Below, one piece after another: positions 8,835-17,112 of a stretch of DNA of 64,000 bases. The notes under the pieces are model-generated. The model saw nothing but the letters and a program-made list of their open reading frames with translations, had not been told where the DNA came from and searched no databases. The stretch comes from Bacteroidota bacterium (GTDB taxonomy: Bacteria > Bacteroidota > Ignavibacteria > Tepidaquicellales > Tepidaquicellaceae). The DNA is taken from the NCBI GenBank assembly GCA_018266835.1, contig JAFDZP010000005.1:1-64000 (forward strand). Direction: 5' to 3'. The position numbers were made by a program, and so were the translations under genes. Within the stretch, counting starts at the first letter, position 1; each line of letters begins with the position of its first letter.

Positions 8835-9617
8835 TTAATTTTCGGGGTTTGGTTTGTTCTTTGTAATAATTTCATAAGCGAGTTCAAGATAAGCTTCGGC
8901 TCCTTCAGATTTTAATCTGTATAAACATAATGGCTTTCCATAGAAAGTAGATTCATTAAGTAAATTTGAATTTGGTATGACGGTATTGAGTAAATAATTT
9001 TTGTATTTAAGCTTAAGTTCGCGTTCCGATATCTTAGTGACCTTCGAGTCTTTTTCATACATAGTTAAAACTATTCCTTCAATGTTAAGATGCGGATTTG
9101 AAACTTCTCGGAACCATGTAACAAAGCTGAACATACGGTCAACTGAGTCCAATGAAAAGTGCGCGCACTTTACAGGCATAAGAACTGAGTTGGAAGCAAT
9201 AAGAGCGCTATTGGTAATTCCTTTTAAGACAGGGGGGCAATCGAAAATTATATAGTCATAGTTAGCAGCGACTTCTCTTAATGAATTTTTTATAAGAACT
9301 TTGTTGCTGTCTGAGTTTGCATTAAACTTCTCATACATCTGAATTGTATAAATATTAGATGGCACAAAATCCAGATAAGCTATATCGGTTTTATGAATAA
9401 CACTTTTAAGCGACCTTGAGAAGTTGAATATCTCAAACAGTCCGCCTTTTATATTTTCAGGAGTATAACCTAAGGCAATTGCCGAACCGCCGAACGGATC
9501 AACGTCAATAAGAAGCGTTCTCTTTTCTGCTAATGCAAGAGATGCAGCAAGATTAACAGCAGTAGTTGTTTTACCGACTCCGCCTTTAGGAATACATATT
9601 GAAATTACTTTTGCCAA
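8835..9617 (-). CDS. ParA/MinD-family ATPase (orphan)
   Basis: This 260-residue cytoplasmic ATPase has a deviant Walker A motif KGGVGKTT at residues 11-18, the A' region LLIDVDPFGG and a Walker B IIFDCPP. DPFGG replaces the commoner DPQGN of chromosomal ParA/Soj. The start is TTG, supported by AAAGGA five bases upstream. No ParB gene or obvious parS site lies nearby; the neighbours are valS and a FAH-family hydrolase. It may position a cellular cargo or act in chromosome segregation with a partner encoded elsewhere. Family membership is firm, the role is not. Confidence 0.88.
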   Translation of the reverse strand: MAKVISICIPKGGVGKTTTAVNLAASLALAEKRTLLIDVDPFGGSAIALGYTPENIKGGLFEIFNFSRSLKSVIHKTDIAYLDFVPSNIYTIQMYEKFNANSDSNKVLIKNSLREVAANYDYIIFDCPPVLKGITNSALIASNSVLMPVKCAHFSLDSVDRMFSFVTWFREVSNPHLNIEGIVLTMYEKDSKVTKISERELKLKYKNYLLNTVIPNSNLLNESTFYGKPLCLYRLKSEGAEAYLELAYEIITKNKPNPEN

Positions 9618-9658
9618 GGTTCCTTTAATTAATAATGTGTAATGGGTAATTAATAATT

Positions 9659-10333
9659 CTATTCTACTTGAACATTTAAATCAACAAGGTCTTCTAACTT
9701 TGCGTGGAGCTTATCACCTGAATGCAAAGTTGAAATACCGCTAGGAGTTCCTGTAAAAATCAAATCACCTTCCACAAGCTTGAAAATATGTGAGAGGTAA
9801 TTTATTATAGTCGGAATATTAAAAATCATTAACGACGTATTACCTGTTTGAATTTTTTCACCGTTCTTTTCCAATCCAAAATTAATATCTAATGGATTTG
9901 ATATTTTATCCTTAGTAATAATATCTGATACAGCGCAGGAAGAATAAAATCCTTTTGCAGTTGTCCATGGCAAGCCTTTGGATTTTTCATAAGCTTGAAT
10001 GTCTCTTAATGTTAAATCTAATCCTATAGCATATCCTGAAATATGATCAAACGCATTTTCCTTACTGACTTTATGAGTATCTTTTCCGATTACAATTATA
10101 ACTTCTACTTCATTCTGTAAATCATTTGAAATTTTTGCCCCGTTAAGTTCCGGTATTCCAACCTTACCGTTATTAGTAATAACAGATGTATTAGGCTTCA
10201 TGAATACAACCGGTTCTTTTGGTATCTCGGGATTTGCAAACTCATGTATATGGTCAACATAATTTTTACCTATGCAAAAAATATTGTTAACTCTTACTTT
10301 TTCTGATGAATCTTTTATGTTTAGCTCAATCAT
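9659..10333 (-). CDS. Fumarylacetoacetate hydrolase (FAH) family protein
   Basis: This 224-residue protein has the compact single-domain FAH fold typical of acylpyruvases and oxaloacetate decarboxylases (FAHD1/YcgM-like). Visible metal-site elements are E-x-E in NEVEVIIVIGKD and the Asp in IGLDLTLRD; IFTGTPSG near the C-terminus is a family hallmark. It probably cleaves a C-C bond in a beta-diketo acid; the exact substrate is not readable. Its ATG overlaps the pyrC stop codon in a TAATG arrangement, so translation is coupled. Confidence 0.88.
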   Translation of the reverse strand: MIELNIKDSSEKVRVNNIFCIGKNYVDHIHEFANPEIPKEPVVFMKPNTSVITNNGKVGIPELNGAKISNDLQNEVEVIIVIGKDTHKVSKENAFDHISGYAIGLDLTLRDIQAYEKSKGLPWTTAKGFYSSCAVSDIITKDKISNPLDINFGLEKNGEKIQTGNTSLMIFNIPTIINYLSHIFKLVEGDLIFTGTPSGISTLHSGDKLHAKLEDLVDLNVQVE

Positions 10334-11610
10334 TATAAATCTGTAAAGTATATTTTTGATTTGTTAATTACTGCCACAGGCTTGCATTGCAAATCGTATC
10401 CGTTAAATGGAGTATTCCTTGATTTTGATTTTGTCTTAGTCACATCGAATTTCCATTTTGCATTTGTATCAAGTATAGTAAGATTTGCTTTCTCACCGAC
10501 TTTAATTCTCGGCTGCTTCAAATTCAAAAGCTTCCTTGGATTAATCGACATCAGCTCAATCATTCTTTCAAATGAAATGATTTTCTTCTTTACTAAGTAT
10601 GTATATGTCAATCCTATTGATGATTCAAGTCCCACAATTCCAAACGGAGCTTTGTTTAACCCTTTAGCTTTTTCCTCTTTTGTATGAGGCGCATGGTCTG
10701 TACAAATTACATCTATAGTTCCGTCTTTTATTCCGTTTAAAATTCCTTCAACATCTTTTTTTGTTCTCAATGGAGGATTCATCTTTGCATTCGTTCCATG
10801 CTTTAGTAAAGCAGAATCATCCAGTATAAAATGGTGCGGACATGCTTCACCGGTGACATTTATTTTTTTCTTTCGGGCATCTCTAAGCATTTCAATACTT
10901 CTTGCGCATGAAATATGCTGTACATGGTAGTGAGCTTTCTTAACAAATTCTGTTATAAGAATGTCACGTTCAACAATCATCGTCTCACTTATTTCGGGAA
11001 TGCCTTTCACTTTCAGTTTCTTAGATACAGCTCCTTCATTCATTACACCATGATTGGATAAGTCCATATCTTCGGCATGCTGAACAATCATACAATTTAT
11101 CTTGCCTGCTTCTTCAAGTGCAAGACGCATCAGGTGCGGATTATAAACAGGGCTTCCGTCATCGGTAAAAGAAACTGCTCCGCTTTTTTTAAGAGCTGCT
11201 AAATTATTTAAGTCTTTCCCTTCTCTGTTCTTTGTAACACAAGCTGAAATATTTATATCGAGCAGTGATTTCTTATTAAACTTTAATAGCTCTTTTATAA
11301 TTTTAGGATTATCAATCGGCGGATTTGTATTTGGCATTATCATAACTCCCGTAAATCCTCCGTTCATAGCGCTTAGTGAACCGGTAAACATATCTTCTTT
11401 ATGCGTCTGTCCCGGCTCTCTGAAATGAACATGCATATCAAAAAATCCCGGTACTGCGGTAAGTCCGTCAAAATCAAATTCAGCATCAACTTTTTTTAAT
11501 GCTGCCTTCCCTATTTTCTCAAATACTCCGTTATTAATAACTAAATCGGTCTTTCGTTTTATCTTATCTAAAGGAGAGTTTACAAATATATTTTTTATAA
11601 GTATCCTCAA
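10333..11610 (-). CDS. pyrC: Dihydroorotase
   Basis: This 425-residue amidohydrolase makes dihydroorotate from carbamoyl aspartate in pyrimidine synthesis. It has the class I signature DMHVHFREPG (zinc-binding HxH) near residue 60 and CTDHAPHTKEEK in the second half, which contains the catalytic Asp. The start is TTG, with GGAG placed upstream in the end of mlaE. It lies 3 bp after mlaE and overlaps the FAH-family gene. No other pyrimidine genes are in the window. Confidence 0.95.
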   Translation of the reverse strand: MRILIKNIFVNSPLDKIKRKTDLVINNGVFEKIGKAALKKVDAEFDFDGLTAVPGFFDMHVHFREPGQTHKEDMFTGSLSAMNGGFTGVMIMPNTNPPIDNPKIIKELLKFNKKSLLDINISACVTKNREGKDLNNLAALKKSGAVSFTDDGSPVYNPHLMRLALEEAGKINCMIVQHAEDMDLSNHGVMNEGAVSKKLKVKGIPEISETMIVERDILITEFVKKAHYHVQHISCARSIEMLRDARKKKINVTGEACPHHFILDDSALLKHGTNAKMNPPLRTKKDVEGILNGIKDGTIDVICTDHAPHTKEEKAKGLNKAPFGIVGLESSIGLTYTYLVKKKIISFERMIELMSINPRKLLNLKQPRIKVGEKANLTILDTNAKWKFDVTKTKSKSRNTPFNGYDLQCKPVAVINKSKIYFTDL

Positions 11611-11613
11611 TTC

Positions 11614-12378
11614 TTAGCTCCCTAATAAGAAGTTCCAGAGTACGTAATCCATTATAAGAATCATCGCGGCGCAGATAACAAACGAGCGGATTGTAGTATT
11701 ACCAACACCTTCAGCCCCGCCTTCAGTCTGAAAGCCGATGAAAACCCCAATGGAAGAAATTGTTAATCCGAAAAATAAAGACTTAATCACCGAGGTATAA
11801 ACATCTTTGTAAGCAAGCTCGTGCTGAAATCCGTTCATGAAAGCTGCCGATGATACACCAAGAAAAAGTGTTGCAACGAGATATGAACCTAAGATAGCAA
11901 TAGCGCTTGCATATATAACAAGCACAGGTAACATCAATGTAACTGCAATTACTCTCGGGGCCGCCAAATATCTTACGGGACTTATTGCCATTGCTTCAAG
12001 CGCATCAATCTGTTCAGTTACTTTCATTGTACCTAACTCGGCAGAGATAGATGCGCCAATTCTTCCGGCTAAAACTAACGCAGCAAGCACTGGACCAAGC
12101 TCAACTATTATTGCTTTTGAAGTTGCCGAGCCAAGATAACTTAGCGGAATTAACCCTTTTATCTGATACGCTGCCTGAAAACACGAAACCGCTCCTGTGA
12201 AAATACCTATGATAGACATAAGAACAAGTGAGTTAACACCTACGTGAACCATCTGATCAAGTATTAGTTTTCTGTCAAGAAATACTCTTCGTAAATTCAG
12301 AAATACACCGAAACACATTTTGTAATATTCACCCAGAGAATCAAAAAGTGCCAACGCTTTATTTTTTATATAATTCAA
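11614..12378 (-). CDS. mlaE: MlaE-family ABC transporter permease
   Basis: This 254-residue integral membrane protein of the MlaE/TTG2B permease family is involved in phospholipid or lipid transport between membranes. The family core is plain: ELGPVLAALVLAGRIGASISAELGTMKVTEQIDALE, followed by PRVIAVTLMLPVL. About five or six hydrophobic segments are visible. The start is TTG with GGAG about 12 bases upstream. The ATPase (MlaF) and MCE (MlaD) partners are not adjacent, so they must be encoded elsewhere if the system is complete. It is 4 bp from the CNNM protein gene and 3 bp from pyrC. Confidence 0.92.
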   Translation of the reverse strand: MNYIKNKALALFDSLGEYYKMCFGVFLNLRRVFLDRKLILDQMVHVGVNSLVLMSIIGIFTGAVSCFQAAYQIKGLIPLSYLGSATSKAIIVELGPVLAALVLAGRIGASISAELGTMKVTEQIDALEAMAISPVRYLAAPRVIAVTLMLPVLVIYASAIAILGSYLVATLFLGVSSAAFMNGFQHELAYKDVYTSVIKSLFFGLTISSIGVFIGFQTEGGAEGVGNTTIRSFVICAAMILIMDYVLWNFLLGS

Positions 12379-12382
12379 ACTA

Positions 12383-13696
12383 CTATGATGCTCCTAACTT
12401 TTGTATTTTTATTTGTAATAACTTGTTCGCTGATTTTTTTGTAACAGTCATTGATATTCCTTTGTAATCAATGCGCTCATAAATCTCCGGAATATGTCCC
12501 GTAACCTGCTGCAAAAATCCGCTCAATGTCTGATATTCATCATCATCGACCGGAATATCAGCTTTAAATTTATTATTGAATTCTTCTATTGAGATATTCG
12601 GATTTACTAAGTAAACACCTTTTTTGCCGACTTCAATTGTCTTATTCTCTACATCATATTCATCTTCTATTTCACCGACTATCTCTTCGATTATATCTTC
12701 AAGAGTAACAAGTCCTTCAACTCCGCCATGTTCATTTACAACAATTGCGAGGTGAATTCTTTTACGCTGAAGTTCTTTTAAAAGCTCGCCAATGTGTTTT
12801 GTTTCGGGGACAAAAAATGCAGGTCTTAAAATATCCTGAAGTACGATTACATCTTTATGCTCCGCTGCGCTGATGATATCCTTTGAATAAATAATACCAA
12901 TTATATTATCAACTGATTCATTATATACAGGTATCCTGGAAAATCCTTCCTCAATAACTTTATGGATAATTGAATCCCTGCTATCGTTTATATCTATCGC
13001 AAACATATTGTTGCGGGGAATCATAATTTCGTCAACTGTCTTATCGTTGAAATCAAATATTTTTTCTATAAGCTGATGTTCAGTAGAATCAATTACACCC
13101 GTACTTCTGCCTTCTTTTATAATCTGCCGTATCTCTTCTTCAGAGTGAGCCATCTCATCCTTTGATGCTGGTTTTATGCCGAAGATTAGCAGAGTTAAAT
13201 CTGCGCTTTTATTTAAAAGCCAGATGAATGGCTTAAATATTTTATAAAATATCTGAAGTGGAAATGAAAACCAAAGTGTAATTTTTAACGGAAACTTAAT
13301 TGCAATTGTCTTAGGGGCAATTTCACCTATTGTAACTGCAAAAAAAGTAATAATTAACAAACCGAGAATTACAGCTAAAGTATGGCTAAGCGGATCCTGA
13401 ATACCAAAAAAAACAAACACAGGATAAAGCAATTTAGTAAAAACATCTTCGCCTATCCAACCTAATGTAAGGTTTACAATTGTAATACCAAGCTGTGTTG
13501 CAGAAATATAAGAATTTATATTCTCTATAATTTTCTTAGAGAGCTTAGCTTGTTTATTGCCTTTATTTATTATTGCGTCAAGTTCCGTTGAACGTACCCT
13601 TACTAAGGCAAACTCCGCAGCAACAAAAAGCGCATTTACAATTATAAGAGTCGCAATTAAAAACGCATCAAAAAATACTGATTGGAATGATTCCAT
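12383..13696 (-). CDS. CNNM/CorC (hemolysin C-like) CBS-domain membrane protein
   Basis: This 437-residue protein has three parts. The first is an N-terminal CNNM (DUF21) membrane domain with about four segments (residues 1-180). A tandem CBS pair follows (about 200-340; DEIMIPRNNMFAIDI and FFVPETKHIGELLKELQ). The C-terminal transporter-associated CorC domain (DDDEYQTLSGFLQQVTGHIPE) ends it. This is the usual layout of the UPF0053/YfjD group, thought to act in divalent cation (Mg/Co) homeostasis, with adenine nucleotide sensing by CBS. It is the first gene of the seven-gene run down to 5718 and is separated from ssb by a terminator. Confidence 0.92.
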   Translation of the reverse strand: MESFQSVFFDAFLIATLIIVNALFVAAEFALVRVRSTELDAIINKGNKQAKLSKKIIENINSYISATQLGITIVNLTLGWIGEDVFTKLLYPVFVFFGIQDPLSHTLAVILGLLIITFFAVTIGEIAPKTIAIKFPLKITLWFSFPLQIFYKIFKPFIWLLNKSADLTLLIFGIKPASKDEMAHSEEEIRQIIKEGRSTGVIDSTEHQLIEKIFDFNDKTVDEIMIPRNNMFAIDINDSRDSIIHKVIEEGFSRIPVYNESVDNIIGIIYSKDIISAAEHKDVIVLQDILRPAFFVPETKHIGELLKELQRKRIHLAIVVNEHGGVEGLVTLEDIIEEIVGEIEDEYDVENKTIEVGKKGVYLVNPNISIEEFNNKFKADIPVDDDEYQTLSGFLQQVTGHIPEIYERIDYKGISMTVTKKSANKLLQIKIQKLGAS

Positions 13697-13773
13697 ATAT
13701 TACTGCAAAATACTTAAATTCGATTGCATCTTCAATTTACTAAGAAATAGGTTTATTTTTGAAAAATTATTAT

Positions 13774-13809
13774 AAAAAAATCCCCATCCAATTACTTGAA
13801 TGGGGATTT
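13774..13809 (-). terminator. Rho-independent terminator after ssb
   Basis: On the minus strand an AATCCCCAT...ATGGGGATT hairpin is followed by a run of seven T. It lies 25-60 bp downstream of the ssb stop and before the CNNM gene, closing the nine-gene run that begins at 22138. Confidence 0.85.
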
Positions 13810-13833
13810 CAAAATTGTTGTGTAATCTGTTAT

Positions 13834-14259
13834 TTAAAATGGTAAATCACTGTCATCGTTTTGGCTTGAAGAGCTATCAGAAGAACTTGAACTGCTCGAT
13901 GAAGATGAGCCTGAACCGCCCCCTTCACCTTTTGTATCAAGCATCTGCATATCGCTCATAATTATCTTGGTAGAAAATCTTTTTATACCATCTTTTTCAT
14001 ATTCATCGTATTGCAATCTTCCCTCGCAGTAAATCTTAGAGCCTTTCTTTAAATACTTTGAGCAGATCTCCGCAAGCTTGCTCCATGCGCTTATGTTATG
14101 CCATTCAACACGCTTTACTAAATTACCATCTTCACCGTTATAATCATTATTTGTTGCAATTGTAAAAGAGCAAACTGCTGTGCCTTTGGGGGTATAACGC
14201 AGGTCCGGGTCTTTTCCGAGACGTCCAATTAAGATAACTTTATTTATGTCTCTTGCCAT
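13834..14259 (-). CDS. ssb: Single-stranded DNA-binding protein
   Basis: This 141-residue protein begins with the OB-fold of bacterial SSB (MARDINKVILIGRLGKDPDLRYTPKGTAV; KLAEICSKYLKKGSKIYCEGRL). A glycine/serine-rich linker follows (about residues 112-133, nearly all Ser). The conserved acidic tip DDSDLPF recruits partner proteins. It coats single-stranded DNA in replication and repair. It is the last gene of the operon, 3 bp after the propeller protein gene, and is followed by a terminator. Confidence 0.96.
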   Translation of the reverse strand: MARDINKVILIGRLGKDPDLRYTPKGTAVCSFTIATNNDYNGEDGNLVKRVEWHNISAWSKLAEICSKYLKKGSKIYCEGRLQYDEYEKDGIKRFSTKIIMSDMQMLDTKGEGGGSGSSSSSSSSSSDSSSSQNDDSDLPF

Positions 14260-14262
14260 AAA

Positions 14263-15135
14263 TTAATTTTTATTTATTAACTTCCAATAACTTAACTTAT
14301 TTTTTTCTAATATTAAATACTTTTCCTTGCTCAAAACGACGAAATCGGTAAAATCTGAAATGGTATTATACTCAAATAGATCATACATATCCTCAAAAGT
14401 ACTCTTTTCAATATTGTAAGAGTAAATTTTATTATTAGTCAGCAGGTAAAGATTATTATCGTAAACTGAAATCGAATATATAGTATCAACCTGAATTTTT
14501 TTTACAAAGGTACCAAAGTTATCATATTTCAAAACGGCATTCTGTCCGATATCATGTATAAAAATATAATTGTTCTTATCCTTAACCATTTTTCTTCCGC
14601 GTACAATACGCCCCTCCGAACTCTGATATTCTCCGAATGAATTAACAGGAGTCAATCCGTCTTTATAAATGACAACTCGTTTATTATCCTTATCATATAC
14701 GTACAAATCATTTGAATTCATTAAAATTGAAGATACAGGAGTATTAAACTGATATTGCGGTAAAAATGTTGTAAGATTTGTAACAAGCGAAGAGATATAA
14801 TTCAGATTTCTGTCAAAACGCTGCACACGGTTATTCTTCCCGTCGCAAATAAAAATATCAAGTCCCGTTGATGCATCAATGCTTGTAGGAGTATCAAATA
14901 ATCCGTCGCCCCATCCCTGCTTACCGTTTCGTTTTACTTCTACAAGATTTTCATTAAGCTTAATTACCTGATTTGCTTTATTATCCAGTATATAAATTTT
15001 GCCGAGATTATCAGGCGAAAGCGAAACTGCATTCTGAAATCCTTTAACTTCATATTGTTTTACTAATACTCCGCCCTCTTCAAAATGAGGAACCGTTAAC
15101 CATGTAAGAATATTTAGTAAGAATAAAAATATCAT
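14263..15135 (-). CDS. NHL-like beta-propeller protein, envelope-associated
   Basis: This 290-residue protein has an N-terminal hydrophobic stretch (MIFLFLLNILTWLTV) acting as signal or anchor. Repeated short blades of NHL/6-bladed propeller type follow, such as GKIYILDNKANQVIKLNENL, GLDIFICDGKNNRVQRFDRN and NDLYVYDKDNKRVVIY. No catalytic motif is evident. The ATG is 1 bp after the stop of the barrel-like gene upstream and the protein is cotranscribed with ssb. Probably a periplasmic scaffold or ligand-binding protein paired with its upstream neighbour. Confidence 0.75.
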   Translation of the reverse strand: MIFLFLLNILTWLTVPHFEEGGVLVKQYEVKGFQNAVSLSPDNLGKIYILDNKANQVIKLNENLVEVKRNGKQGWGDGLFDTPTSIDASTGLDIFICDGKNNRVQRFDRNLNYISSLVTNLTTFLPQYQFNTPVSSILMNSNDLYVYDKDNKRVVIYKDGLTPVNSFGEYQSSEGRIVRGRKMVKDKNNYIFIHDIGQNAVLKYDNFGTFVKKIQVDTIYSISVYDNNLYLLTNNKIYSYNIEKSTFEDMYDLFEYNTISDFTDFVVLSKEKYLILEKNKLSYWKLINKN

Positions 15136-15136
15136 T

Positions 15137-15991
15137 TTAAAAGAGTATGTGTGTTCCGATTGATTTAATATTTAATGACTTATCATAGTACTGACCTTTA
15201 TAATCCTGACCGTTGTATATTGAGAAAAATATATTCACTCCCCTGCTGTCAAATCCGCCAATGTTAATTCCTGTCTCAAAGCTTTCGTTAAAATTTGAAC
15301 TTCCTTTAACAATTGCGCTTCTCAAGTCATTGGATAAATATAAGCCAAAATAATTATTGATTGAATATCTTAATTCGTTTCCTATTTGGATAGATATTTT
15401 TCCAAAGTCATCAGGTATGCTGTGCATAAGCAAATTAACACCCAATAATGTTCTTAATACAAAGTTAGGTCTTATCTTATAATCATAAATCCCTGCTAAA
15501 TCTATAAACTCCCTGCTGTAAACAATAGGTGTAAAAATTGTATCGGTTCTTTCAAACTTATGGCCGTCTTCAAAGTGAGAAGAGATATGAGCTACTCTTA
15601 ATCGTGTTGAAACAGTTGAAATCGGATTCAATTCTTTCTTAAAATTAAGTGACACACCAAAGTAATAATCAATTGCATCGACAGGAAATTTAAAGTTAGC
15701 TTCTTTTCTTAAATTTGAAAAAGTAAAGAACTCTGCTCCAAACGATGCTAAGTAATTCTTCGCTTTTATTCCCGTGATATCAACTGAAGCGCCTATATCC
15801 AGTTTAAGATTTTCCTGCTGAATATTTGAACTGATACCAATTTTCGATTCAAATACGGAAGCCTCTATCGGTCTGAAGAGCTCGTTTGAATGTAAAAAAT
15901 AAATCTCCTGCGAGTAAAGATTGCCGTGAAATAAAAAAAGGGTTAATCCCAAAAGGACTGAACCCTTAAAAATCTTTAAAGATAATTTCAA
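15137..15991 (-). CDS. Outer-membrane-like protein, DUF1207-type
   Basis: This 284-residue protein has a signal peptide (VLLGLTLFLFHGNLYSQ) followed by alternating beta-strand patterns through to a terminal aromatic (THILF), as in outer-membrane barrels. The motif ELFRPIEASVFESKIG and the central RLRVAHISSHFEDGH resemble DUF1207 proteins (LFxPLxADPRE and HxSSHxGDE). This assignment is from memory of the family pattern and is moderate. The start is TTG with no clear ribosome site. It lies 18 bp after the VWA gene and 1 bp before the propeller gene. Confidence 0.7.
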   Translation of the reverse strand: MKLSLKIFKGSVLLGLTLFLFHGNLYSQEIYFLHSNELFRPIEASVFESKIGISSNIQQENLKLDIGASVDITGIKAKNYLASFGAEFFTFSNLRKEANFKFPVDAIDYYFGVSLNFKKELNPISTVSTRLRVAHISSHFEDGHKFERTDTIFTPIVYSREFIDLAGIYDYKIRPNFVLRTLLGVNLLMHSIPDDFGKISIQIGNELRYSINNYFGLYLSNDLRSAIVKGSSNFNESFETGINIGGFDSRGVNIFFSIYNGQDYKGQYYDKSLNIKSIGTHILF

Positions 15992-16009
15992 ATGAATAAG
16001 TTTATTTAC

Positions 16010-17101
16010 TTAATTATATTTGCGTCTGCTTTTTAAATAGTCTGTAAAAATGAACTGCCCCAGCTTATCAAGTCCTGAATAGTACGCCGAACCGCTGTTT
16101 GCCTTTGTAAAATCCTCAATGAAATTTCTTAAATAATAATCCTGCGCAATCATAAATGTAGTTATTTTAATCCTGTCTTTTCGGCATGCAACAGCTTCAT
16201 CAAGAGTCTTGTTTACAATCCTCGGATCAAGTCCGAATGAATTTTTATACAACCTTCCGTCATCAGTAAAAATCGCAGAAGGTTTTCCGTCAGTTATCAT
16301 AAAGATCTGTTTGTTGCTTGCTCCTTTTCTCTTAAGAATATTTCTTGCAAGTCTTAAACCTGCTTTTGTATTAGTATGATAAGGTCCTACTGAAAGGAAC
16401 GGCAAATCTCTCAGTGAAATTGATTTTGCATCATCGCCGAAAACAATTATATCAAGTTTATCTTTTGGGAATTTAGATAGTATCAATTCTGATAAAGCCA
16501 GCGCGACTTCTTTAGCCGGAGTAATTCTGTCCTCTCCGTATAAAATCATACTGTGAGAAATATCAATCATTAACACAGTTGCAACGGTTGTCTGCGCTTC
16601 TGTTTCAAAAACTTCTATATCATCTTCCTCTAATTGAAAATTATTAAGGTCGGTTTTTAAAAAAGCATTCTTAATGGTTGAAGTCAAATCTATGTTTGTA
16701 ATCTGGTCGCCGAATTTATATTTCTTCAGCTCAGCCATCTTTTCAACGCCTGAACCTGTCTTATTCGTTTCATGAAAACCTGTGGTATCAGGTTTCAAGC
16801 CCGAAAAAATGTTGTTCATCGCATCCAGCCGAATTCTTTGTGAGCCTTTGGGAGTTAACTTCATCAGTCCGTCTTTCTCGGAAATGTAACCTTTCTTCTT
16901 TAGTTCATCAACAAAATCAGAGAATGAAAGTTCGTCATCAAAAAAATTGTTTTCTTCATTCAGCATTCGCATCCATTCAAGAGCTTCTTCTACATCTCCA
17001 TTCGTTTGAATAAGAATGTAGTTGTAGATTGATATGAGATTTTCCAATCTCTTATCATCAGTCAATGAATCAGGACGCCATTGTGAATAAAGAATATTCA
17101 A
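16010..17101 (-). CDS. von Willebrand factor A (VWA) domain protein
   Basis: This 363-residue cytoplasmic protein has an N-terminal helical region (residues 1-170) with no recognised fold, then a VWA domain. The MIDAS metal site is intact: D-x-S-x-S in IDISHSM near residue 178, the Thr in YHTNTKAGL and the Asp in MITDGKPSA. Such proteins often work with a MoxR/RavA-type AAA ATPase, but none is adjacent. The start is TTG with AAGAAAAA before it. It lies 11 bp after nuoN and 18 bp before the barrel-like gene. Its task is unknown. Confidence 0.82.
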   Translation of the reverse strand: MNILYSQWRPDSLTDDKRLENLISIYNYILIQTNGDVEEALEWMRMLNEENNFFDDELSFSDFVDELKKKGYISEKDGLMKLTPKGSQRIRLDAMNNIFSGLKPDTTGFHETNKTGSGVEKMAELKKYKFGDQITNIDLTSTIKNAFLKTDLNNFQLEEDDIEVFETEAQTTVATVLMIDISHSMILYGEDRITPAKEVALALSELILSKFPKDKLDIIVFGDDAKSISLRDLPFLSVGPYHTNTKAGLRLARNILKRKGASNKQIFMITDGKPSAIFTDDGRLYKNSFGLDPRIVNKTLDEAVACRKDRIKITTFMIAQDYYLRNFIEDFTKANSGSAYYSGLDKLGQFIFTDYLKSRRKYN

Positions 17102-17112
17102 TTTTTCTTATC

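Noticed and set aside
7825..8838. 337-codon open frame on plus
   Set aside because: It lies entirely antisense to valS, whose motifs and length are complete; the frame has serine-rich, non-conserved composition typical of an antisense shadow.
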